NCBI GenBank assembly: GCA_905234005.1
Contig: CAJOFW010000066.1
Location: 1-16,046 of the forward strand
Direction: 5' to 3'
Source of the DNA: an uncultured Oscillospiraceae bacterium
Lineage (GTDB): Bacteria; Bacillota; Clostridia; Oscillospirales; Oscillospiraceae
Length of the DNA: 16,046 nt
This document shows, piece by piece, positions 6,079 to 13,339 of the stretch. The notes below the pieces were generated by a model that was not told where the DNA came from, made no database searches, and saw nothing but the letters and a program-made list of their open reading frames with translations. Every line of letters starts with the position of its first letter. Positions within the stretch are counted from its first letter, which is position 1. The position numbers and the translations under genes were made by a program.

Positions 6079-7104
6079 GTGAAAATCGCTGTATTGTGCG
6101 GGGGTCTGTCGAACGAGCGCGACGTATCCATATCCAGCGGCACCTGCATTGCCCGGGCGCTGCGTGAACGCGGCCACGCCGTGGCGCTGATCGACCTGTT
6201 TCTGGGCTGCGAGAGCGAGGGCGGCGTCGACGGTCTGTTCACGTCGGAGGAGCGTGACGACGCGTTCTCGGTCGCGGAGGCCGCGCCCGATCTTGCGCAG
6301 GTTCGCGCCATGCGCCCCGGTCAGGGTCTCATCGGCCCCGGCGTGATGGAGGCGTGCTCTGCGGCGGACATCGTCTTTCTCGCGCTGCATGGCGACGAGG
6401 GCGAGAACGGCAAGCTGCAGGCGGTGCTCGACGTCCACGGCGTGCGCTACACCGGCAGCGGCTATCTCGGCAGCGCCCTCGCGATGGACAAGAGCCTCAC
6501 GAAGACCGTCCTGTCACAGGCCGGTATCCGTATGCCCGGCGGCGTGACCGTACACAAGAACCAAAAGCCCTACGATAATCCCGGCTTCCCCTGCGTCGTG
6601 AAGCCGTGCTCCGGCGGCAGCAGCGTCGGCACGACGATCGTACACGGCCCGGAGGAATATGCCGCGGCGCTGGAGCTTGCGTTCCGGTACGAGGACAGCG
6701 TGATCGCGGAGACGTACATCGCCGGCCGGGAGCTGACCGTCGGCGTGCTGGACGGCAAGGCCATGCCGGTCATCGAGATCATCCCGAAGAGCGGCTTCTA
6801 CGACTACAAAAACAAATACCAGCCCGGCATGACGGTCGAGCTGTGCCCCGCCCCGATCACGGAGGCCGAGACCGCGAACGTCCAGCGTCTCGCCGAGGAG
6901 ACGTACAGGGCGCTGCGGCTCGAGGCGTACGGACGCGTGGATTTCATCATGGACGCGGACGGCGTGTGCTGGTGTCTCGAGGCGAACACCCTGCCCGGCT
7001 TCACGCCGACAAGCCTTGTGCCGCAGATGGGCGTCGCCATGGGCCTGAGCTACGGCGAGCTGTGCGAACGGCTCATCGCCGCGTCGCTCAAAAAATACGA
7101 GTGA
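6079..7104 (+). CDS. ddl: D-alanine--D-alanine ligase
   Basis: Cytoplasmic ATP-grasp enzyme joining two D-alanines for the peptidoglycan stem peptide; 341 residues, typical length. The N-terminal motif CGGLSNERDVS (Glu13 contacts the first D-Ala), the HGDEGENG motif (residues 104-111), the glycine-rich VVKPCSGGSSVG loop (173-184), the omega-loop FYDYKNKY (240-247) and the metal-binding EANTLPGFTPTSL (Glu301, Asn303) are all present. The tyrosine and lysine in the omega-loop indicate a normal D-Ala-D-Ala ligase and not a VanA-type D-lactate ligase. Start GTG 6079 is preceded by AAGGAGC at 6064-6070, and the reading MKIAVLCGG fits the family N-terminus. It is followed by murF, whose product uses the dipeptide made here, so the two steps are adjacent. 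Confidence 0.96.
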   Translation: MKIAVLCGGLSNERDVSISSGTCIARALRERGHAVALIDLFLGCESEGGVDGLFTSEERDDAFSVAEAAPDLAQVRAMRPGQGLIGPGVMEACSAADIVFLALHGDEGENGKLQAVLDVHGVRYTGSGYLGSALAMDKSLTKTVLSQAGIRMPGGVTVHKNQKPYDNPGFPCVVKPCSGGSSVGTTIVHGPEEYAAALELAFRYEDSVIAETYIAGRELTVGVLDGKAMPVIEIIPKSGFYDYKNKYQPGMTVELCPAPITEAETANVQRLAEETYRALRLEAYGRVDFIMDADGVCWCLEANTLPGFTPTSLVPQMGVAMGLSYGELCERLIAASLKKYE

Positions 7105-7118
7105 AGAAGTTCATTTGG

Positions 7119-7158
7119 TTGACATAATACTTATGTTGACACAGATTTAATGTTTACA
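7119..7158 (+). promoter_or_regulatory. Possible promoter/operator region upstream of murF
   Basis: Two perfect TTGACA hexamers (7119-7124 and 7136-7141, exactly 17 bases apart) and a TTTACA (7153-7158) lie in an AT-rich gap of about 95 bases. Between the first two is CATAATACTTATG, a small inverted repeat. No matching -10 box with good spacing is clear, so this is a tentative promoter or binding-site region. Confidence 0.35.
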
Positions 7159-7198
7159 TCATTTGTAATTTGAATTTATCAATGACATACTGAAATCT

Positions 7199-8582
7199 AT
7201 GAACGACATCAATGACATGAAGGAATCCAAAAACGATATGCATATGCGCAATCTCACCCCCGCCGCCGTCCGTGACGTCACCGGCGCTGATGCAAACGGC
7301 CCGCTGCCCGCTGTGGAGCTGACCGCCGTCGTACGGGACAGCCGGGACGTGACGCCGGGCTGCCTCTTCGCCGCGATCCCGGGCGAAAGGTTCGACGGAC
7401 ACGATTTCATCCCCGCCGCCGCGAAGGACGGGGCGGTGTGCGTTCTGTGCGAACGCTTCACGGACGACGACATCCCGCAGCTTCGCGTGCCCGATACACA
7501 GGCGGCGCTGCGTAAGCTCGCGGCGTTTTACCGCCGGCAGTTTTCCGTCCCGTTCGTCGGCGTGACCGGCTCCGTCGGCAAGACGACGGCGAAGGAGATG
7601 ATCTGGGCCGTCCTGTCGACCCGGTTCGACACGATGAAGACGCAGAAGAATTTCAACAACGAGCTGGGCGTTCCGCTGACGCTGTTTTCCCTGCGTGACC
7701 GTCACGAGGCCGCCGTCGTCGAGATGGGCATATCCGGCTTCGGCGAGATGACACGCCTCACGGAGATGGTGCGGCCCGACATCGCCGTATTTACACGGAT
7801 CGGCGACGCCCACCTCGAATTTCTCGGCGACCGCCCCGGCGTTCTGCGGGCCAAGGGCGAGATCGTGACCGGTATGCCGGCGGACGGCGTCGTCATCGCA
7901 AACGGCGACGATCCGCTGCTTGCGGCGCACGATTTCGGACGCAGGACGGTTCTCTTCGGCCTCGGCGAGGGCTGCGCCGTCCGCGCCGTGGACGTCGAGG
8001 CCGACGAGTCCGGCGCCCGGTGTGTGATCGAGGCGGGGGACAGACGCATCCCGGTCGTCATCCCGGCGTTCGGCAGACACATGGTCTACGCCGCGCTGAT
8101 GCCTGACGCTCGGCCTGACCGACGGGGAGATCGCCGCCGGCATCGGGCGCTACGAGCCGGTCGGGAGCCGTGCCCGCGTCGTCAAAACGCCGCTTCTCAC
8201 GATCGTCGACGACTGCTACAACGCAAATCCCACCAGCACCGAGAACGCCCTTGAAAGCCTCGCCAGCCTGCCCGGACGGCACGTGGCGATCCTGGGCGAT
8301 ATGCTTGAGCTGGGCGGCGACGCCGGAAGGCTGCACGAGCAGGTCGGCGTCTGCGCGAAAAATACCGGCGCGTTCACCGCCGCCTGCGGGCCGCTCTCGA
8401 AGCACATTGCCGCCGGCGCGGGGGAGGGGGCGCTGTGGTATCCCGACGCCGACGGGCTGATTGCGGCGCTGCCCGATTTCATCCGGGCCGGGGACGCCGT
8501 GCTCGTCAAGGCCAGCCACGCCATGGGCTTTGACCGCGTCGTAGAGGCGCTGGAGCGCATGGCGTCGGCGGAGAGCTGTTAA
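7199..8582 (+). pseudogene. murF: UDP-MurNAc-tripeptide--D-Ala-D-Ala ligase MurF, frameshifted near 8099-8104
   Basis: MurF attaches D-Ala-D-Ala to UDP-MurNAc-tripeptide in the cytoplasm. The first part has the family N-terminus (MRNLTPAAVRDVTGAD, most likely starting at ATG 7238 or 7244 and not the first ATG at 7199), the ATP loop GVTGSVGKTTAKEM, KNFNNELGVPLTL, and VVEMGISGFGEM. It runs through GRHMVYAAL at about 8095. From there the frame becomes nonsense, ending at 8254. The proper C-terminal domain continues in the next frame from about 8103 with LTLGLTDGEIAAGI, VDDCYNANPTST and ILGDMLELG, to the stop at 8582. About five residues of the conserved helix are also missing, which suggests a net deletion of roughly 14 bases. 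MurF is normally essential, so this is either an assembly or sequencing error, or a true mutation compensated by another copy. Confidence 0.87.
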
Positions 8583-8616
8583 TTTCTGTCAGTCCTCGTT
8601 AAAGGCAAAATAATAC

Positions 8617-8645
8617 TTCACAACGGCATGAATTGTTGCTATAAT
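8617..8645 (+). promoter_or_regulatory. Promoter of nfnAB
   Basis: TTCACA (8617-8622) and a perfect TATAAT (8640-8645) with a 17-bp spacer. Transcription should begin near 8652, so the ATG at 8628 cannot be the nfnA start. Confidence 0.86.
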
Positions 8646-8684
8646 ACAATTATCATGCCTGAAATTTTGATTAGGGGGATAGAT

Positions 8685-9539
8685 ATGTTCAAAATTGTAT
8701 CCAAGCGTCCTCTGAACGAAGCGAAGACTGTCGTGGAGTTCGTGATCGAGGCGCCGCTGGTCGCCCGCAAGGCGAGACCCGGCCAGTTTATCATCTTCCG
8801 GCTCGATGAGTACGGCGAACGCGTTCCCGTCACCATCGCGGCGGCGGACACCGAGAAGGGCACCGTCACCATCATGGTGCAGCCCGTCGGCAAGACGACC
8901 CGTATGCTGAACCTCCTCGAGGCCGGCGACGAGATCGCCGACTTTGTCGGCCCGCTCGGCCGTCCGACCCAGATGGAGGGCCTGAAGCGTGTGTGCGTCG
9001 TCGGCGGCGGCGTCGGCAACGCTATCGCCTATCCCGTCGCGAAGGGAATGCACGACCTCGGCATCGAGGTCGACATGGTCGCCGGCTTCCGCTCCAAGGA
9101 CATCGTCATCCTCGAGGATGAGATGCGCGCCGGCGTCACAAACCTCTACATCACGACCGACGACGGCTCCTACGGCGAGGCCGGCTTCAACGTCACCAAG
9201 ATGAAGGCCCTGCTCGACGCGGGCAATCAGTACGACGAGGTCATGGCCGTCGGCCCGACCCGTATGATGCAGCGCGTCTGCGACGCGACGAAGGAATACG
9301 GCGTCAGGACGATCGTCTCCATGAACCCGATCATGCTCGACGGCACGGGCATGTGCGGCGCCTGCCGCCTGACCGTCGGCGGCGAGACCAAGTTCGCCTG
9401 CGTGGACGGCCCCGAGTTCGACGGCCACCTCGTCGACTGGGACGGCATCATCAAGCGTTCCACCTACTACGCGGAAGAAGAGAAAGCGGCGATGGAGCAC
9501 ATCTGCCGCATCACGGGAGGTGTCAGAGAGCATGGCTAA
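8685..9539 (+). CDS. nfnA: NfnA: small FAD/[2Fe-2S] subunit of NADH-dependent ferredoxin:NADP+ oxidoreductase
   Basis: Small subunit of the electron-bifurcating transhydrogenase NfnAB, which couples NADH, NADPH and low-potential ferredoxin in anaerobes. It belongs to the sulfide/dihydroorotate-dehydrogenase-type FAD/NAD-binding family and has 284 residues. It contains an FAD-binding barrel with RVPVTIA (residues 46-52), a NAD-binding fold starting at CVVGGGVGNA (104-113), and a C-terminal [2Fe-2S] site with Cys224 and Cys227 (MCGAC) and Cys239 (FACVDG). Asp219 (MLDGTG) sits where Nfn enzymes use aspartate as the fourth ligand. ATG 8685 is the start, with AGGGGG at 8673-8678; an upstream in-frame ATG lies in the promoter. 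The 3' end overlaps nfnB by eight bases. A sulfide dehydrogenase or glutamate-synthase-linked role is the alternative, but the pairing with a stand-alone nfnB-type subunit supports Nfn. Confidence 0.91.
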   Translation: MFKIVSKRPLNEAKTVVEFVIEAPLVARKARPGQFIIFRLDEYGERVPVTIAAADTEKGTVTIMVQPVGKTTRMLNLLEAGDEIADFVGPLGRPTQMEGLKRVCVVGGGVGNAIAYPVAKGMHDLGIEVDMVAGFRSKDIVILEDEMRAGVTNLYITTDDGSYGEAGFNVTKMKALLDAGNQYDEVMAVGPTRMMQRVCDATKEYGVRTIVSMNPIMLDGTGMCGACRLTVGGETKFACVDGPEFDGHLVDWDGIIKRSTYYAEEEKAAMEHICRITGGVREHG

Positions 9540-10926
9540 TATGCGTATGGACAAGAACCCGATGCCCGAGCAGGAGCCTCTGGTTCGCAACAAAAACTTT
9601 GACGAGGTCGCCCTCGGCTACACCGAGGAGATGGCCATCGACGAGGCAAAGCGCTGCCTCCAGTGCAAAAATCCCCGCTGCATGACCGGCTGCCCGGTCT
9701 CCGTCCGCATCCCCGAATTCATCTCGAAGGTCGCCGAGGGCGATTTCGACGCCGCCTATAAAATCATCACCTCCACGAACAGCCTGCCCGCCATCTGCGG
9801 CCGCGTCTGCCCGCAGGAGAACCAGTGCGAGGGCGTGTGCGTCCGCGGCATCAAGGGCGAGCCTGTCGGCATCGGCCGTCTCGAGCGCTTCGTCGCCGAC
9901 TACCATATGCAGCACGGTCACTCCGAGGGCGCGCCCGAGGTGCCGGCCTCCAACGGCCACCGCGTCGCTATCATCGGCTCCGGCCCCGCCGGTCTGACCT
10001 GCGCCGGCGATCTGGCGCGCAAGGGCTACGAGGTCACGATCTTTGAGGCCTTCCACAAGCCCGGCGGCGTTCTCGTGTACGGCATCCCCGAGTTCCGTCT
10101 CCCCAAGGCCATCGTGGCCCAGGAGATCAAAAAGCTCGAGCACTTCGGCGTCAAGATCGTCACCGACGCGGTCATCGGCCGCGCCGAGAGCATCGACGAG
10201 CTGTTCGAGGAGGGCTACGAGGCCGTGTTCATCGGCTCCGGCGCCGGTCTGCCCCAGTTCCTGCACATCCCCGGCGAGAACCTGCTCGGCGTGTTCTCCG
10301 CGAACGAGATCCTGACCCGGTCGAACCTCATGAAGGCGTTCCTGCCCGACTACGACACGCCCATCCGCATCGGCAAGCGCGTTGCGATCGTCGGCGCCGG
10401 CAACGTCGCGATGGACGCCGCCCGCACCGCCAAGCGTCTCGGCGCGGAGGAGGTCTACATCATCTACCGCCGCGGCATGGAGGAGCTTCCCGCCCGTAAG
10501 GAGGAGGTCCACCACGCCATGGAGGAGGAGGTCATCTTCAAGCTCCTCAACAACCCCGTGGAGATCATCGGCGACGAGAACGACTACGTCACCGGCATCA
10601 AGGTCATCCAGATGGAGCTGGGCGAGCCTGACGCCTCCGGCCGCCGCAAGCCCGTGGAGATCCCCGGCAGCGAATACGTCATCGACGTCGACTCCGTCAT
10701 CATCTCCATCGGCACAAGCCCGAACCCGCTCATCCTCACGACGACCCCCGGCCTCGAGGCCACGAAGAAGGGCGGCATCGTCGCGAGCGACGAGACCGGC
10801 GCTACCTCCCGTCCCGGCGTGTTCGCGGGCGGCGACGCGGTCACCGGCGCCGCCACGGTCATCAAGGCCATGGGCGCGGGCAAGATCGCCGCGGCCGGCA
10901 TCGTCGACTACCTGAACAGCAAATAA
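9532..10926 (+). CDS. nfnB: NfnB: large FAD/[4Fe-4S] subunit (glutamate synthase small-subunit-like)
   Basis: Large subunit of NfnAB, 464 residues, homologous to the NADPH-oxidising small subunit of glutamate synthase. The N-terminal domain has eight cysteines for two [4Fe-4S] clusters (Cys42, 45, 50, 54 and Cys89, 93, 99, 103). Then come the FAD site VAIIGSGPAGLTCAG (residues 145-159), the NADPH site VAIVGAGNVAMDAARTA (284-300) and the C-terminal FAD motif GVFAGGDAVTGAATVI. The family bifurcates electrons from NADPH at its FAD to NAD+ (through NfnA) and ferredoxin. Start ATG 9532 has GGGAGG at 9515-9520; a GTG at 9520 lies within that site and is rejected. No glutamate synthase large subunit is adjacent, which favours Nfn over glutamate synthase. 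An intrinsic terminator follows within 20 bases. Confidence 0.93.
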   Translation: MANMRMDKNPMPEQEPLVRNKNFDEVALGYTEEMAIDEAKRCLQCKNPRCMTGCPVSVRIPEFISKVAEGDFDAAYKIITSTNSLPAICGRVCPQENQCEGVCVRGIKGEPVGIGRLERFVADYHMQHGHSEGAPEVPASNGHRVAIIGSGPAGLTCAGDLARKGYEVTIFEAFHKPGGVLVYGIPEFRLPKAIVAQEIKKLEHFGVKIVTDAVIGRAESIDELFEEGYEAVFIGSGAGLPQFLHIPGENLLGVFSANEILTRSNLMKAFLPDYDTPIRIGKRVAIVGAGNVAMDAARTAKRLGAEEVYIIYRRGMEELPARKEEVHHAMEEEVIFKLLNNPVEIIGDENDYVTGIKVIQMELGEPDASGRRKPVEIPGSEYVIDVDSVIISIGTSPNPLILTTTPGLEATKKGGIVASDETGATSRPGVFAGGDAVTGAATVIKAMGAGKIAAAGIVDYLNSK

Positions 10927-10946
10927 TCATCCCCCTTGAATATCGG

Positions 10947-10980
10947 ACAGGCAGTGCGCTTACGCGTGCTGCCTGTTTTT
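10947..10980 (+). terminator. Rho-independent terminator of nfnAB
   Basis: ACAGGCAG (10947-10954) pairs perfectly with CTGCCTGT (10969-10976), with GCGC/GCGT-type inner pairing, followed by TTTT. It ends the nfnAB unit ahead of the next promoter. Confidence 0.88.
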
Positions 10981-10997
10981 GGCTGTCCGGTCCGGCG

Positions 10998-11072
10998 ATG
11001 ATAAACGTGCAATGATGAAACGTCATGATAAACCGCCATGATAACTGCGTCATGACGATTGCGCCATGACAA
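10998..11072 (+). repeat. Array of six ATGAYRA heptamers with 13-14 bp period, upstream of the nitrogenase-like operon
   Basis: Heptamers begin at 10998 (ATGATAA), 11012 (ATGATGA), 11025 (ATGATAA), 11038 (ATGATAA), 11052 (ATGACGA) and 11066 (ATGACAA), with steps of 14, 13, 13, 14 and 14 bases. The spacers vary. The array ends 14 bases before the -35 box of the operon promoter. The arrangement resembles a tandem regulator-binding site; no known regulator is recognised. Confidence 0.62.
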
Positions 11073-11086
11073 TCGGAAAACGATGG

Positions 11087-11115
11087 TTGACGTATGACGC
11101 GGAAGCTGGTATGAT
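11087..11115 (+). promoter_or_regulatory. Promoter of the nitrogenase-like/ABC transporter operon
   Basis: TTGACG (11087-11092) and TATGAT (11110-11115) with a 17-bp spacer, so it resembles a sigma-A and not a sigma-54 promoter. Transcription would begin near 11122, giving a leader of about 147 bases before ATG 11269. Confidence 0.82.
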
Positions 11116-11121
11116 GGTACC

Positions 11122-11268
11122 AATCCGACCGCAAAGTGATTTCTGAGCGGGAAGTGACACTGTAAATACCCTATATCGTCCGGCGCGGAAGCTGCCTTCC
11201 GCCGTCGGCGTTCTGTGTCCCTGTCGGATGGCCGGCAGGGTATTTTTGTTCTTCGGGAGGGAGCCGCA
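11122..11268 (+). promoter_or_regulatory. Structured 5' leader with putative transcription attenuator
   Basis: CCCTGTCGG (11219-11227) and CCGGCAGGG (11232-11240) form a 9-bp hairpin with a 4-base loop and one G-U pair, followed by TATTTTTG: a terminator inside the leader. AAATACCCT (11164-11172) is the exact complement of AGGGTATTT (11237-11245). That pairing would consume the terminator's 3' arm and U-tract and act as an antiterminator. Between them is a separate hairpin, GCGGAAG (11185-11191) with CTTCCGC (11196-11202). The arrangement suggests a ligand- or protein-controlled switch. I do not recognise a known riboswitch class. Confidence 0.7.
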
Positions 11269-12039
11269 ATGTATCGTTTCGCGGTGTACGGAAAGGGCGG
11301 CATCGGCAAATCGACGACGTGTACGGCGCTGTCGTGCGCGTTCGCGGAGATGGGACTGCGCGTTATGCAGATCGGCTGCGACCCGAAGGCGGACTCGACG
11401 CTGTATCTCCACGGCGGCGAACGCATCCCCACGATGCTGGACGTCCTGCGTGAAAAACGGGACGAGGCGACGCTCTCCGACCTGCTGTGCACGGGCTATC
11501 GCGGCATCGTATGCGCCGAGGCCGGCGGCCCCACGCCGGGGCTTGGCTGCGCCGGACGCGGCATCGCGGCGGCGTTCGAGGCGCTGGACGAGCGTGACGC
11601 GTTCGACATTATTAAGCCCGACCTCGTGCTGTACGACGTTCTCGGCGACGTCGTGTGCGGCGGCTTTGCCATGCCGATCCGGGAGGGGTACGCAAACCGC
11701 GTGTTCATCGTCACGTCGGGGGAGAATATGTCGATCTACGCGGCGGCGAACATCGCCCTCGCCGTCGAGAATTTCCGGCAGCGCGGCTACGCGACCCTCG
11801 GCGGCCTGATCCTCAACCGCCGCAACGTGCCCGACGAGACGGAGAAGGTCGAAACACTCGCCGCCGACCTCCACACGCAGATTCTGGCAGACCTGCCCCG
11901 GGACAACATGATCTCCCTTGCCCAGGACGCGAACAGGGGCGTCATGGAGGCGTACCCCGACTGCGAATACGCCCAAAAAATCCGCGCCCTCGCCAAAGCC
12001 ATGCTTGATGGGGAGGGCGAGCCCTGCGAAACGGTGTGA
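11269..12039 (+). CDS. NifH-like nitrogenase-family iron protein (ATP-dependent reductase component)
   Basis: A 256-residue NifH/BchL/CfbC-superfamily protein, predicted to be a homodimeric ATPase with one bridging [4Fe-4S] cluster that passes low-potential electrons to a NifDK-like partner. The P-loop GKGGIGKST (residues 8-16), CDPKADST (37-44), both cluster cysteines Cys94 (GLGCAGRGI) and Cys130 (VLGDVVCGGFAMPIRE), and the switch II region around DVLGDV are intact. The arginine after the first cluster cysteine, modified in regulated NifH proteins, is present (Arg97). ATG 11269 follows a GGGAGGGAG ribosome-binding site; an upstream in-frame GTG lies in the leader terminator. It leads the operon, four bases before the NifD-like gene. 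A true nifH is unlikely because its partners lack FeMo-cofactor features and no nif assembly genes are seen. The substrate is unknown. Confidence 0.93.
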   Translation: MYRFAVYGKGGIGKSTTCTALSCAFAEMGLRVMQIGCDPKADSTLYLHGGERIPTMLDVLREKRDEATLSDLLCTGYRGIVCAEAGGPTPGLGCAGRGIAAAFEALDERDAFDIIKPDLVLYDVLGDVVCGGFAMPIREGYANRVFIVTSGENMSIYAAANIALAVENFRQRGYATLGGLILNRRNVPDETEKVETLAADLHTQILADLPRDNMISLAQDANRGVMEAYPDCEYAQKIRALAKAMLDGEGEPCETV

Positions 12040-12043
12040 CACA

Positions 12044-13339
12044 ATGAAGGAATACCAGCTTATTCGGGACATGGAATACGAATACAACGCGGACATCGGC
12101 CTTGCCTACGCCTCGCCGGTACGCGGCGTGTGGAACATCGTCCACATCGGCACGCTCGTACCGGAGGCGCACGAGATATTCGTCTGTCCGACGAGCTGTC
12201 TGCGCGGCGTCGTGCTGACGACGGCGGAGATGGGGGCGATGGATCGCCTGTCCACGATCACCGTCGGCGAGGACAACATCCTCGAGGGCGACATGGAGGA
12301 GGCGCTGCAGCGCGGCACGGAGCGGGTGATTGCGGAGCTGCCCACGCGGCCCCGTGCGATGCTGATCTACACGAGCTGCATCCACCACTTCATGGCCGTG
12401 AACTACCACCGGGTATACAAAATCCTCCGCGAGAAATACCCCGACATCGACTTCATCGACTGCTACATGAACCCGATCATGCGCCGCACCGCGCCGGCCA
12501 TCCCGTCGCTGTGGCGGCAGATGCACCGGCTCCTGAAGCCCGGCGAAAAGGTCGAAGGGCAGGCAAACTACGTCGGCAACTGCTTTCCGCACGGCGACGA
12601 CTGCGACCTGACCGTATTTCTGCAAAACGCCGGCGTCCGCGTCATGGACGTGGGTACGTGCAAAACCTACGACGAGTTTCTCACGATGAACGCCTCAAGG
12701 GCAAACTTCACGTTCCACCAGACCGCCGTCCGCGCCGCGAAGGACATGAAGCTGCGCCTCGATCAGGAGTGGCTTCCCATGCGCCCGGGCTATGATTACG
12801 ACGAGATCGACGAGGATATGCGCCGTGCGGCGGATTTCTTCGCCGTGCCCGCCCCGGACGCGGACGCGATCGCGTCCGAGCGTGCCGTGACCGAGGCCGC
12901 CGTCGCGTCGGCCCGGGCCGCAATCGGCGACACGCCCGTCGCGATCGACTACACGGCGGTGGACAGGCCGCTGGAGCTTGCGCTGTATCTTCTGGGCCAC
13001 GGCTTTCGGGTGGAGTCCGTGTTCGTGGACGTGTTCACGGAGTCGCGTGAGACATTCGAGCGGCTGCGTGCAACCGCGCCGACGCTCAAAATCTACCAGT
13101 CCCTCGGCTGGAACATCCGCCGCATGGAGCGGGGTCACGACGGGAAAATCCTCGCCGTCGGCCAGAAGGCGGCGTATTTCAGCGATACGGACTATTTCGT
13201 CAACATCATCGAAAACGAGGGGATGTACGGCTACCGGGGCATCCGCCGCCTGATGGCGCTGATGACCGAGGCGCATGAAACGCCGAAGCCGATGCGGGAG
13301 CTTGTGCAGATCAAGGGCTGGGGGTGCGGCTGCGCATGA
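12044..13339 (+). CDS. NifD-like subunit of a nitrogenase-like reductase (nitrogenase component 1 family)
   Basis: A 431-residue protein of the oxidoreductase/nitrogenase component 1 family, predicted to form the catalytic heteromer with the next gene. The segment FVCPTSCLRGVVLT (Cys48, Cys52) corresponds to the HGPxGC region of NifD, and YTSCIHHF (Cys112) to the third P-cluster cysteine. NYVGNCFPHGDDCDL and the C-terminal ENEGMYGYRGIRRLM are also family-like. The first NifD P-cluster cysteine has no clear equivalent and Cys48 is extra. The FeMo-cofactor histidine region reads IIENEGMYG with no histidine, so a normal FeMo-co is unlikely. The protein ends in GWGCGCA, with two cysteines in the last four residues. 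Start ATG 12044 has only a weak site (GGTGTGA), suggesting translational coupling to the NifH-like gene. The stop overlaps the next start (ATGA). Confidence 0.88.
   Translation: MKEYQLIRDMEYEYNADIGLAYASPVRGVWNIVHIGTLVPEAHEIFVCPTSCLRGVVLTTAEMGAMDRLSTITVGEDNILEGDMEEALQRGTERVIAELPTRPRAMLIYTSCIHHFMAVNYHRVYKILREKYPDIDFIDCYMNPIMRRTAPAIPSLWRQMHRLLKPGEKVEGQANYVGNCFPHGDDCDLTVFLQNAGVRVMDVGTCKTYDEFLTMNASRANFTFHQTAVRAAKDMKLRLDQEWLPMRPGYDYDEIDEDMRRAADFFAVPAPDADAIASERAVTEAAVASARAAIGDTPVAIDYTAVDRPLELALYLLGHGFRVESVFVDVFTESRETFERLRATAPTLKIYQSLGWNIRRMERGHDGKILAVGQKAAYFSDTDYFVNIIENEGMYGYRGIRRLMALMTEAHETPKPMRELVQIKGWGCGCA

Noticed and set aside
6079..7104. VanA-type D-Ala-D-Lac ligase
   Set aside because: The omega-loop carries the Tyr/Lys pattern of ordinary Ddl, and no vanH, vanX or vanRS-like genes are nearby.
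8628..8684. Upstream ATG 8628 as nfnA start
   Set aside because: It lies between the -35 and -10 boxes of the predicted promoter; ATG 8685 has a ribosome-binding site and fits the family N-terminus.
10998..11072. CRISPR array or plasmid-type iterons
   Set aside because: The repeats are only 7 bases with 6-7 base spacers, no cas or rep genes are near, and the position just before a promoter fits regulator sites better.
11122..11268. Known riboswitch (cobalamin, molybdenum cofactor or NiCo)
   Set aside because: The conserved core sequences I remember for these classes were not found by eye; an Infernal search would be decisive.
11215..11268. Upstream GTG 11215 as start of the NifH-like gene
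   Set aside because: The added residues would be coded by the leader terminator hairpin; ATG 11269 has a strong ribosome-binding site and matches NifH N-termini.
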